A program made the translations under genes and the position numbers. Shown here one piece after another: positions 1 through 6,951 of a DNA stretch of 8,007 nucleotides. The stretch comes from an uncultured Chromatiaceae bacterium. GTDB taxonomy: Bacteria > Pseudomonadota > Gammaproteobacteria > Enterobacterales > Alteromonadaceae. The stretch is taken from the NCBI GenBank assembly GCA_946481195.1, contig CAMLNG010000156.1, forward strand, positions 1 through 8,007, read 5' to 3'. The notes beneath the pieces were generated by a model, which was given only the letters and a program-made list of their open reading frames with translations, ran no database searches and was not told the DNA's origin. The stretch's first letter is position 1. The number at the start of each line of letters is the position of its first letter.

Positions 1-447
1 GAGCAGCGCCTGCGCGATACCAAAACGCTGGCGCATACCACCGGAAAAATGCGCCACGGTTTTACCGGCCACGGCGCTCAGGTTGGTCAGCGCCAATAGC
101 TGGTTGATCTGTTCGCGCCGCGGCCCGGCCTGATGCAGGCCTTTGAGTACGGCGATATGTTCCAGCAAAGCCCAACAGGACAAGTGCGGATAGACACCAA
201 ATTCCTGTGGCAAATAACCGAGTTGCGCACGCAGGCGCTGCGGCTCCTGCTGCACATCGATGCCGTCAAACAGCAGTGTGCCGCTGTCGGCACTTTGCAG
301 TGTGGCTATCGTGCGTAACAAACTGGATTTGCCGGCACCATTAGGCCCCAGCAGGCCAAACAGACCGCGGTCGGCCTCAAGGCTTAGCTTACGCAGCGCC
401 TGAGTGCCATCGGCGTAGGTTTTGGAAAGTTGTTGGATTTGTAACAT
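1..447 (-). CDS. ABC transporter ATP-binding protein (N-terminal 149 residues, runs off left edge)
   Basis: This is the nucleotide-binding subunit of an ABC transporter. It would hydrolyse ATP at the inner face of the cytoplasmic membrane to drive a separate permease. Reading leftward from the ATG at 447, the frame is open to base 1 and gives 149 residues starting MLQIQQLSKTYADG. Visible motifs are Walker A GPNGAGKSS (residues 34-42), the Q-loop in YLPQEFGVYP (Gln81) and the signature FSGGMRQR (134-141). Walker B and the H-loop lie beyond the edge, so the gene is cut by the window and not broken. The spacing and wording fit the CcmA/COG1131 group, which usually works with ABC-2 type permeases. 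No permease is visible, and one probably lies to the left. The substrate cannot be told. The ribosome site is weak (AAGAAG about 8 bases before the ATG). The gene is divergent from the LytS/LytTR pair at 663-2914, which may regulate it. Confidence 0.95.
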   Translation of the reverse strand, partial: MLQIQQLSKTYADGTQALRKLSLEADRGLFGLLGPNGAGKSSLLRTIATLQSADSGTLLFDGIDVQQEPQRLRAQLGYLPQEFGVYPHLSCWALLEHIAVLKGLHQAGPRREQINQLLALTNLSAVAGKTVAHFSGGMRQRFGIAQALL

Positions 448-662
448 CTGGCTGCTTCTTTTTGTGGTTCATGCAGTTGAGCTAAAACCACAGCGCGTGG
501 TGGCTCAAGCTGGCAATGACCAACCCGCCTGTTGCGATGACCAAACCAAAAAAACAGCAGGAAGCCGGTTCGTCAGGCCAAAACCGGTTTTTGTCAGCGG
601 ACAGATGACAAGCACGCTGGCGGCAGGCAGCATAAGGCATCGTCCCTGGGCTCTCTGTACTG
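448..662. promoter_or_regulatory. Divergent intergenic region between ABC transporter and two-component operon
   Basis: This 215-bp gap must hold the promoters of both divergent units. I see no convincing gene in it: the short open frames that cross it run into flanking genes, have no ribosome site and show no recognisable protein. No strong sigma70 box pair is visible for either direction. The one structured element is the CCGGTT repeat/hairpin at 562-592, listed separately. A further GTT-containing site, GCAGTTGAG at 473-481, resembles a single LytTR half-site but has no properly spaced partner. Confidence 0.6.
562..592 (+). promoter_or_regulatory. CCGGTT hairpin with T-run, or tandem LytTR-like operator
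   Basis: AAGCCGGTT (562-570) can pair with AACCGGTTT (582-590) across an 11-base loop, giving a 9-bp stem with one G-U pair. A five-T run at 588-592 overlaps its end. On the plus strand this looks like a short intrinsic terminator or attenuator in front of the kinase gene. The same bases also form a direct repeat: CCGGTT at 565 and 584, each followed by GTCAG (572-576 and 593-597, 21 bp apart). LytTR regulators bind imperfect direct repeats roughly two helical turns apart, each with a GTT core, so an operator is an alternative reading. The match to the published half-site pattern is only partial. Confidence 0.35.
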
Positions 663-2201
663 ATGAAATTTGCTGATCTGATAAAAACGCAACATCTGTT
701 AGCGCTGTTGCCAGTGCTGCTGGCCTGGCTGTGGGCGCTGATTTCACCGCAGATGCTGCCGGCAGATGCGGCGGTTTACACGCCGCTCCCGGCATTGTGG
801 ACGACCGCCTGGCAATCCGCGCTGCTATACCTGCCGATGTTATTCACGCAGGGCTGGCTCAGCAGATGTGAGCAACGCGGACACGGCATTGCACTTTCCG
901 GCTTGCTTTGGCTCGCCGCCTTTTTGATGTATCCGGCGTTTTGGTGGCACTGGAGTCAAAGCAGTGCGACAGCGTATCAGTTCGCCACGAAAGACTGGCT
1001 GTTGGTGGCGATATTGTCGTTAATGTACTGGTGCCAGTTGGTTTATCAGCGCCGGCAACGGCGCGGGCCTTTGACCGGCTGGTCGCGGCTCTGGTCGCTG
1101 GATGCAGTACTGCTGCTGTTGCTGGCGCTTTGGACGCTGGCCTGGGCCAGCTTACTGACTTCGCACCCGCCCGGTTTTGCCGAGCAGCCAATTCCGGTGC
1201 GATTTGACTGGGCGCGCATAGTGGCAGAACCGGCGTTGTGGCTGTGGTATCTGTGGCAATTTGCTGTGCTGGCTGGCGTGATGTTCGGTTGTTATTGGCT
1301 GACGCGATATTATTTAATTCGCCAGGTGCTGGCGCAGCAGGGGCTGGTGCCATTTGTGCTGCTGAGTCTATTGCTGATTTTAGCAAGCTACGCGCCACTG
1401 GCCTGGCTGTTGTTGCAGTTGCCGATGAATCAGGGCGTTGAAGTGCCTGCTGTACCAGGCGGAAATCACAACCCTTTTGACTGGTACAATTTTAATTACA
1501 TGCTGCTGCAGTGGTTGATCTCGACGCCACTGATCCTGGCTTTTGAACGCCAGCAGCAGGACAGTGCGCTGGCGCAACTGCGTCATCAACAAGTCCGCAC
1601 TGAACTGCAATTGCTGCAACAGCAAATCAATCCGCACTTTTTGTTTAACACCTTAAATAACCTTTATGCCTTGTGTTTGCTCAAATCAGATGCGGCGTCG
1701 CAACTGGTGCTGAAGCTGGCGGATTTGCTGCGTTATGTGGTGTATCAGGGCCAGCAGGAACGCGTCCCGCTGCGTGGCGAACTGGACTATCTGCAGCATT
1801 ATGTTGATTTGCAGCAATTGCGGGTCAGTAATAAAACCAGTCTGTTGATCGATTTCCCCCCAGCGCAAATCCATTGGCTGCTGCCACCGCTCTTGCTGAT
1901 CATGCTGGTGGAAAACGCCTACAAACATGGTGTGGAGATCAGCGCAGCCTCAAGTCAAATCTGGTTGTCGGTAACTGTCACGCCGCAGCAGCATTTGGTG
2001 TTTATCTGCCGTAACACAGTGCCGGAACAGGCTAGCGGCGTGACCGATGCCAGCCCGACACATCCAGGCATGGGGCTGGACAATCTGCGTCGCCGCCTGC
2101 AGTTGTTGTATGGCACTGATTTTGTGCTAAAAAGCGGCCCGGACGGGGCTGGTTACTGGCAGGCCGAACTCCAACTGCCGCTGTGGCCGGAGCTGCCATG
2201 A
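663..2201 (+). CDS. LytS/YehU-family membrane sensor histidine kinase
   Basis: This is a 512-residue sensor kinase that would autophosphorylate on His and pass the phosphate to the regulator encoded next to it. Residues 1-293 are a membrane domain with about seven hydrophobic segments, roughly 9-28, 44-62, 76-95, 111-127, 147-166, 192-216 and 226-252, and perhaps an eighth at 279-293. It is Trp-rich and has no recognisable ligand-binding domain. A Gln-rich linker at 294-320 leads into the His_kinase (PF06580) motif QQINPHFLFNTLNNLYAL, with His325 as the phosphate acceptor. The HATPase domain shows the N-box VENAYKHG (416-423) and the G-box GMGLDNLRRRL (469-479). The ATG at 663 is the first usable ATG after an in-frame stop at 633-635, but no clear Shine-Dalgarno precedes it. 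The stop codon overlaps the regulator's start. The signal sensed is unknown. Confidence 0.95.
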   Translation: MKFADLIKTQHLLALLPVLLAWLWALISPQMLPADAAVYTPLPALWTTAWQSALLYLPMLFTQGWLSRCEQRGHGIALSGLLWLAAFLMYPAFWWHWSQSSATAYQFATKDWLLVAILSLMYWCQLVYQRRQRRGPLTGWSRLWSLDAVLLLLLALWTLAWASLLTSHPPGFAEQPIPVRFDWARIVAEPALWLWYLWQFAVLAGVMFGCYWLTRYYLIRQVLAQQGLVPFVLLSLLLILASYAPLAWLLLQLPMNQGVEVPAVPGGNHNPFDWYNFNYMLLQWLISTPLILAFERQQQDSALAQLRHQQVRTELQLLQQQINPHFLFNTLNNLYALCLLKSDAASQLVLKLADLLRYVVYQGQQERVPLRGELDYLQHYVDLQQLRVSNKTSLLIDFPPAQIHWLLPPLLLIMLVENAYKHGVEISAASSQIWLSVTVTPQQHLVFICRNTVPEQASGVTDASPTHPGMGLDNLRRRLQLLYGTDFVLKSGPDGAGYWQAELQLPLWPELP

Positions 2202-2914
2202 GTGCGCCTTTTAAATTATTGATCGTCGATGACGAACCATTGGCCCATCAGGTGTTGTTGCATCATCTGGCCGCACATGCGGATATGGTGGTGGTTGGTC
2301 ACTGTTACAGCGCGGCAGAGGCGATGGCCGCATTGGCGACGGACCCAATAGATCTGCTGTTGCTGGATATTCAGCTGCCGGTATTAACTGGTCTGCAGAT
2401 GCTGCAGCTATTGGCCAAACCGCCACAGGTGATTCTGGTGACGGCTTATGCCGATTACGCGCTTGATGGTTTTGCGCTGGACGTGACCGATTACCTGTTA
2501 AAGCCGGTCAGTAGTGAACGGCTGGCAATGGCGCTGGACAAAGTGCGGCGGCGGGCCGGTCTGCCGGTACCAGTGGCTGTGCCTGCCGCTGCATTCGGGA
2601 ACGAACAGATTGTGCTGAAAGTTGACCGCGAACTCCGCCGCTTTGATCTGGCGTCGATTTGTTGTTTTGAAGGCTACGGCAACTACGTCAAAGTCTGGCA
2701 AGGCCAGCAGATGACCCTTGCCAGCAGCACGTTAAAAGCCGTGATGGAGCAAACGGCTGCAGCCGGTTTTGTCCAGGTGCATAAATCTTTTTTGGTGAAT
2801 CCACAGCAGGTACAAAGCCTCGATAGTCAGAGCCTGCGACTGAGTAACCAGCAACAGATTCGCATCGGCGAAGCTTTTAAGGCAGCAGCGCGGCGGATCT
2901 TCACACCGCGCTGA
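2198..2914 (+). CDS. LytTR-family response regulator
   Basis: This is a 238-residue DNA-binding regulator, the partner of the upstream kinase. The receiver domain (about 5-120) has the acidic pair Asp11/Asp12, phospho-acceptor Asp57 (LLLLDIQLP), Thr82 (VTAYADYALDGF) and Lys102 (YLLKPVS). A Pro/Ala-rich linker (122-133) joins a LytTR domain (about 136-235), with CFEGYGNYVKVW and the typical FVQVHKSFLVNPQQV block at 191-205. The start is taken as the ATG at 2198, which overlaps the kinase TGA as ATGA and has GGAG at 2189-2192 five bases upstream. A GTG at 2183 would add five residues but sits inside the kinase frame without a better ribosome site. The overlap implies translational coupling. Likely targets are its own operon and the divergent ABC gene, inferred from position only. 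Confidence 0.95.
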   Translation: MSAPFKLLIVDDEPLAHQVLLHHLAAHADMVVVGHCYSAAEAMAALATDPIDLLLLDIQLPVLTGLQMLQLLAKPPQVILVTAYADYALDGFALDVTDYLLKPVSSERLAMALDKVRRRAGLPVPVAVPAAAFGNEQIVLKVDRELRRFDLASICCFEGYGNYVKVWQGQQMTLASSTLKAVMEQTAAAGFVQVHKSFLVNPQQVQSLDSQSLRLSNQQQIRIGEAFKAAARRIFTPR

Positions 2915-2982
2915 CTCGTTTTTATTAATCAACGAGTTACAGGTAGGCTTGAGTAGGTACGGTAAGCAACGCGCCACCGTAC
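2914..2982. terminator. Two stem-loops between convergent genes (possible weak terminators)
   Basis: Two perfect 7-bp inverted repeats lie between the regulator stop and the EF-hand gene stop. The first is ACTCGTT (2914-2920) with AACGAGT (2931-2937), with a 10-base AT-rich loop, beginning at the last base of the regulator stop codon. The second is GTACGGT (2957-2963) with ACCGTAC (2976-2982), with a 12-base loop. Neither is followed by a clean T-run on either strand, so they are not textbook intrinsic terminators. Their position at a tail-to-tail junction fits transcript ends or 3'-end protection for both units. The remaining bases to 3016 show nothing else. Confidence 0.4.
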
Positions 2983-3016
2983 TCTCATCACCGGCCTTCA
3001 CACCACCAACTTTTCC

Positions 3017-5131
3017 CTACAACCAAGCCGCCAACAAACCCTGACGCCAGAACACCCAGGCCGCCACCACAATCACCAGCAGAATCAGCCACAGGCCGGC
3101 GCGGCTTTTGTGCTCAAACGGGTCGGTCAGCGAACGGCTGGCACCGCTTGGCAAGCTGGCGAGTGCCGTTAAACGCGTGCCAAAAGCAATACTGAGTTTG
3201 GCATTGGTATTGACCGCCCAGCCGTTGGCGTCGAGCAGCGGCGCCAGATTACGGGCCCGCAGTTTAAACCAGGCCATCAGCATCGACGGGCCTGAGATAA
3301 ACAGCACCACGCCAAGCAGTGCCAGTGGCATTTGCCACCAGACCAGACTGAGGAAGCCGGTGACTACGGCTGCCAGCGCGGTACCGATGGCGCCAATGGC
3401 TAAACCGATGGCAGCAAAAATACCGGCAAATTTCGCCACATCAAAAGGTGCGGCTGGTTTGGCCGGGGCCGGTGCGGCAGCAGTTTTAGCGGCATCGCCG
3501 ACGCCAGCTGCGCTTTGCGCTTCAATCTCTTTATCTTTGGCGGCAGCAAATTTTTGGATTTGATCGGAAATCATCCGGCCAATGCGTTGATACGGCGTGA
3601 AAAAGGCTTCGCGGATACTGATCGGGTTGCTGACAATCTGCGTGACAGTTGCATCCCAGTCAACGCCGGCACGGTCATAAAACACACCGTTGCGGCCGAC
3701 CATCAGATTACCGGCATCACCGGCCGTCATTGCCGCCACGACTGATTTTTTCTCGCCGTTGCTGCGCACACAATCCAGATATAACAGGTACATGCCGCTT
3801 AATGCCGCCAGCTTGGCGTGTTTGCCGGCATCATTGACGTGCAGGCATAAATCACAGCTGCGACCGTCGATATACAAGCGGCCATTCTGGAAAATCGCTG
3901 GTTTTTCTAAACTGTAAAAGCTTTCAAAACTGACAAAGTTGCGCAGTAAATCACGCAGACTGAGCTGATAACGCACCAGCTTGTCGACATCCAGCACCGA
4001 CTCCGCCTCCGCCTGTTGTGCCAGATCTGCGTCGATTAACGCCAGCGCGGCGGCAACAGTCTCGCTATGCAAACAGGCGTTCAGCACCTCTGGCGCAAGC
4101 GTCGCTGCCGGGCTCACCGGCTGCGACGCTTTCCAGTCGGCATAAGGTTGTAAGGTGTCGGTCAGCAATTTCCAGTCAGCGCTGCTGATCGCGTCGACAT
4201 TGCCCCACAAAGTACCGGCCAGCGACGCCAGACAAGACAGCGCATCGGCCCATTGCGGGTGCACACCCTGCGTCAGCGGTAACAAACCGCTGCTGTTAAC
4301 ACTGGCGAGCGGCAAGTGGCTGTCGGCGCTGTTACTGGCGTTGAGCAACTGGCGCGACAGTGCGGCATAATCTTCAGCGCTGCCGTTCAGCGCTGCCGTG
4401 GCATTGGCGTCATAAGCAGACAGCTGGCAGCGGATAAAATAGTCGGTCACTTTGGCGTGCAGGCTGCTGTGCAGCTGCCAGGCTTCATCGGTGGCGTCGC
4501 CGAGCACTTTGCTGACAGCGTCGCCTTGTTGTTGCCACTGGCAGAATTCCTGGCCTGCAGCAACAAACTGGTCCAGCTGTTCGCGATTAATGCCCGGCGC
4601 GCCGCTGCGGTCCGGTGTCTGAATGCCGAGTTCCAGCAGCGTGCTAATCAGTTGTTTCAGCGCGTCGCTGCCAGCCAGCTCCACCGTGATTACGCCATCG
4701 CCGTTTAGTTGATCGGCCGGGAAAATCAGTGCTAAATCAGCGGTGTCGGCCGTGGATAAAGCGGTCGCATCGGGTTTCCCGAGGTTTTGTAAAATTCGTT
4801 TCGCCGAGGCCAGCAATTTCTGCCCGGCTTCACTTTGCGGACAAATAGCGCTTAATGGCAGCTCGGTGCCGGTTAACAGCACTTCCGGCCGCTGCAGCAC
4901 CGACAAGGCCCAGGCCACCGCCGCTTTGACTTCATCAATCCGTACCCGGCCATCATTGTCGCTGTCCAGATACGCCATTGTGCGGGGATCAAACTCCAGC
5001 CCCTTCACCGGGCAACTCAGCGCGGCCCACAGTTTTGGGTCCAGCGTCGCCAGCTGCTGCCAGTCTTCGATTTTGTCCAGCCGGACCTGATCAAAACCGC
5101 CGGAGCGGAAAAAACGCCATTGATGTGCCAT
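3017..5131 (-). CDS. Membrane-anchored EF-hand protein of unknown function
   Basis: This is a 704-residue protein that I cannot assign to a named family. Residues 56-67 (DSDNDGRVRIDE) are a perfect EF-hand calcium loop with D, D, D, G and E at positions 1, 3, 5, 6 and 12. A second, degenerate loop lies near 140-151 (DQLNGDGVITVE). Residues 150-400 look alpha-helical and Ala/Leu-rich. A denser block at 400-530 includes FQNGRLYIDGRSCDLCLHV with a CXXC pair (426/429) and GNLMVGRNGVFYDRAG. An Ala/Pro linker (541-563) leads to hydrophobic segments near 566-595, 599-621 and 679-696. There is no signal peptide, and basic residues flank segment 2 and precede segment 3, so the large N-terminal part is probably cytoplasmic. 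The ATG at 5131 was chosen because AAGGA sits seven bases before it. An upstream start at 5173 adds 14 residues without a ribosome site. It follows the di-heme gene after 157 bp and probably has its own promoter. Confidence 0.85.
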   Translation of the reverse strand: MAHQWRFFRSGGFDQVRLDKIEDWQQLATLDPKLWAALSCPVKGLEFDPRTMAYLDSDNDGRVRIDEVKAAVAWALSVLQRPEVLLTGTELPLSAICPQSEAGQKLLASAKRILQNLGKPDATALSTADTADLALIFPADQLNGDGVITVELAGSDALKQLISTLLELGIQTPDRSGAPGINREQLDQFVAAGQEFCQWQQQGDAVSKVLGDATDEAWQLHSSLHAKVTDYFIRCQLSAYDANATAALNGSAEDYAALSRQLLNASNSADSHLPLASVNSSGLLPLTQGVHPQWADALSCLASLAGTLWGNVDAISSADWKLLTDTLQPYADWKASQPVSPAATLAPEVLNACLHSETVAAALALIDADLAQQAEAESVLDVDKLVRYQLSLRDLLRNFVSFESFYSLEKPAIFQNGRLYIDGRSCDLCLHVNDAGKHAKLAALSGMYLLYLDCVRSNGEKKSVVAAMTAGDAGNLMVGRNGVFYDRAGVDWDATVTQIVSNPISIREAFFTPYQRIGRMISDQIQKFAAAKDKEIEAQSAAGVGDAAKTAAAPAPAKPAAPFDVAKFAGIFAAIGLAIGAIGTALAAVVTGFLSLVWWQMPLALLGVVLFISGPSMLMAWFKLRARNLAPLLDANGWAVNTNAKLSIAFGTRLTALASLPSGASRSLTDPFEHKSRAGLWLILLVIVVAAWVFWRQGLLAAWL
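4931..4966 (-). other. Canonical EF-hand calcium loop codons
   Basis: These 12 codons encode DSDNDGRVRIDE, residues 56-67 of the EF-hand protein. All oxygen-ligand positions of the classical loop are filled (Asp1, Asp3, Asp5, Glu12), with Gly at 6 and Val at 8. Calcium binding is therefore likely for this site. It is inferred from the motif alone. Confidence 0.8.
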
Positions 5132-5155
5132 GTAACTTTCCTTATGAAATGACGC

Positions 5156-5181
5156 GGCGCCAGCCAAACCCAAGTGGCGCC
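5156..5181. repeat. Inverted repeat GGCGCCA-N12-TGGCGCC upstream of EF-hand gene
   Basis: There is a perfect 7-bp inverted repeat, GGCGCCA at 5156-5162 and TGGCGCC at 5175-5181, with a 12-base spacer. It ends 24 bases before the ATG at 5131, just before the ribosome site, and just downstream of the candidate promoter at 5197-5225. It could form a GC-rich hairpin in the 5' leader or be a repressor operator. No T-run follows it, so a terminator is unlikely. Confidence 0.5.
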
Positions 5182-5196
5182 TGAAGCGGAGCTATC

Positions 5197-5225
5197 AATA
5201 TTTCATTGTTTGGGCAGACCTGCAA
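5197..5225 (-). promoter_or_regulatory. Candidate sigma70 promoter for the EF-hand gene
   Basis: Reading leftward, TTGCAG (complement of 5220-5225) and AATATT (complement of 5197-5202) are 17 bases apart. They match 3 of 6 and 4 of 6 consensus bases. The predicted start near 5190 would give a leader of about 60 bases containing the inverted repeat at 5156-5181. This is weak support, but no better pair is visible in the 157-bp gap. Confidence 0.3.
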
Positions 5226-5288
5226 CTGATGCGGCAACGGATCTGTGCTTTAGCGTGGTGAAACGGGCCGGACCGGTATTTTAACGCC

Positions 5289-6914
5289 TCAGCGACACTG
5301 GGCCGGCAGGCGATAACCACGGGGGTTTGACGGATCAAAGCCATCGGTGAGAGTACAGAGAAATTGAATCAAATCAGCAATGTCGTTATCGCTCAGCCTG
5401 TCACTGCCATTGGCTTGCGGGCTGAATGGCGCGTGCTGAAGCGGTTGCCGCCAGAGTGCCGGCAAATCATGGTACGGCACATCGGGTTGATTTGTGGCGG
5501 TCCGGTAAATTCGTGCCGGTTGCACATCGCGCCAGCGGTAAAAATCCAGAACCTGACTCAGTTGCCGGTACACCCCATTGTGAAAATAAGCCTGGCGGAT
5601 GGCCACATTGCGCAGACCCGGTACCCGGAAGGCGCCGCAATGTTCGGCAATCGCAGCCGTGTTGCGCATCGGGCCACAGATACCCAGATCATAAAAGCGG
5701 TGCTCTGCATTGTCGCCCTGATAGGCCCAGCCGCTCTGACCCGCAGTGGCTAAAGCGCTGTCAGTTTTGGTGTCCTCGTTGTAGGGGATTTGCCAGTTGC
5801 GGGGTACCGCATGGCGGACATAACTATGGTTGGTGAAAAGCTCCGGCTGGCCGGACTGGGTGAGGGTTGAGCTGTGGCAGGCCACGCAGTTACCACGTTG
5901 TGGATCGCGGAAGATGGCGTAACCACGGCTTTCCGCAGCGCTGAATTGTGCTTGTCCTTGCCCGACCGCATCAAATTTACTGTTAAATAACCGGAATGAA
6001 GTGTCTTGTTGTTCAAACGCAGCGATGGCCTGACTGACTTGTTGTACCAGCACAGTCGCATCTGTGGGCGTGGGAAATTGTTGCAGAAACGCCGAGCCGA
6101 TGGGTTGCTGCAGAATACGCTGCATCAATTGTGCGGCGTCGGCGTTGGCCATTTCGTGCTTTGAAAACAAAGGTCCGGCAACCTGTGCGGTCAGATCTGC
6201 GGCTCTGCCATCGGCGAATTGACCACCAACAGGGGTTCCGCGTGCTGAACTGCTGGCAAGCGGCAGCGCCAGCGCTGACCAGGAAAAGGCCGGGGTGAAG
6301 CCCTGATAACCCAGGGCAGGACTGCGACGAAATCCAGCCACAGCACGGTTTATGCCCCCTTGCTGCGTCGGCGCTGATTCCGCAGGGCTATAACCAAAAG
6401 CCGGATGATGGCAGTCGGCACAAGTCTGAGCGTTTGCAGCAAGATCTGCACTGAAAAACAATATTTTACCGAGCTGCGCCAGTTTACTCAGTTGCGGCGG
6501 CAGCAGTGGCAGCGTGACTTGTTGTTGTACTTGCCGGCCCTGATCTGTGTAGAACAGCGTCAAGCGATCATTACCCTGACAACCATTTGCCGAATAGCTC
6601 TGTAGCCACTGCGGGCCGTCGGCTATCGGCGAACCACCCAGTGTAGCCAGATTTTGCCCGGCGCATTGCGAACTGATGCGTGGAGCAGGTACAGGCGCCG
6701 GCCAGAGTTGGCCACGGGCGTCAACTGGGGTCAGAACCAGTGTGGTCACGCTGTCTGCCGGCAGTGGCGACTGACTGAAACTCACCAGAAATTGCAGTTC
6801 GGTGGTGACCGGTGGACCAACATCATTGCTGGTTTGGGTGGTTTCGCCACCACCACAACCGATGAGTTGTGTGACGACAATGAAAAGAAATCCTGCTATT
6901 TGTGACTGTCGCAT
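5289..6914 (-). CDS. Di-heme cytochrome c peroxidase/MauG-family lipoprotein with N-terminal Ig-like domain
   Basis: This is a 541-residue c-type cytochrome exported and anchored by lipid. The start MRQSQIAGFLFIV begins a lipoprotein signal with lipobox LIGC (Cys20). Gly at the next two positions suggests outer-membrane sorting. Residues about 38-136 resemble a bacterial Ig-like domain with one Cys pair (84, 112). The catalytic part has heme sites CADCH (165-169) and CVACH (343-347). The block FADGRAADLTAQVAGPLFSKHEM (233-255, read in two parts) aligns with the peroxidase FWDGR region and keeps Gln244 and Glu254, but Ala234 replaces the inter-heme Trp. Near the C-terminus come DLGICGPMR, VPGLRNVAIRQAYFHNGVY and DFY, where Tyr459 sits at the MauG Tyr ligand spacing. 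Substrate is unknown: either peroxide reduction or MauG-like oxidation of a partner protein. The ATG at 6914 has AGGGA six bases upstream. A TTG at 6980 would bury the signal peptide. Confidence 0.9.
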   Translation of the reverse strand: MRQSQIAGFLFIVVTQLIGCGGGETTQTSNDVGPPVTTELQFLVSFSQSPLPADSVTTLVLTPVDARGQLWPAPVPAPRISSQCAGQNLATLGGSPIADGPQWLQSYSANGCQGNDRLTLFYTDQGRQVQQQVTLPLLPPQLSKLAQLGKILFFSADLAANAQTCADCHHPAFGYSPAESAPTQQGGINRAVAGFRRSPALGYQGFTPAFSWSALALPLASSSARGTPVGGQFADGRAADLTAQVAGPLFSKHEMANADAAQLMQRILQQPIGSAFLQQFPTPTDATVLVQQVSQAIAAFEQQDTSFRLFNSKFDAVGQGQAQFSAAESRGYAIFRDPQRGNCVACHSSTLTQSGQPELFTNHSYVRHAVPRNWQIPYNEDTKTDSALATAGQSGWAYQGDNAEHRFYDLGICGPMRNTAAIAEHCGAFRVPGLRNVAIRQAYFHNGVYRQLSQVLDFYRWRDVQPARIYRTATNQPDVPYHDLPALWRQPLQHAPFSPQANGSDRLSDNDIADLIQFLCTLTDGFDPSNPRGYRLPAQCR

Positions 6915-6951
6915 CTGCGGTCCCTGCATTCTCGGGTTTTGCTGAAAAAAC

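Noticed and set aside
859..1398. Long antisense open frame (179 codons) opposite the kinase gene
   Set aside because: Its Ala/Ser/Thr/Arg-rich composition is typical of the reverse frame of Leu/Ala/Trp-rich coding DNA. It has no domain and lies fully inside a gene with clear motifs.
2183..2200. GTG at 2183 as start of the response regulator
   Set aside because: The ATG at 2198 has a GGAG five bases upstream and gives the normal receiver-domain N-terminus. The extension adds only five residues.
2914..3016. REP-like or mobile repeat at the convergent junction
   Set aside because: There are two unrelated short hairpins, no second copy in the window and no flanking duplication.
3108..3563. Open frame of 151 codons antisense to the EF-hand gene
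   Set aside because: It is the reverse shadow of the Ala/Pro-rich and membrane part of the real gene, with no ribosome site and no recognisable protein.
5132..5173. Upstream start at 5173 for the EF-hand protein
   Set aside because: The ATG at 5131 has a strong AAGGA at good spacing. The extra 14 residues would cross the GC-rich inverted repeat and have no ribosome site.
5426..5836. Open frame of 136 codons antisense to the di-heme gene
   Set aside because: It overlaps the heme-binding coding region, where the opposite frame is unambiguous, and its Arg/Pro/Cys-rich content looks non-coding.
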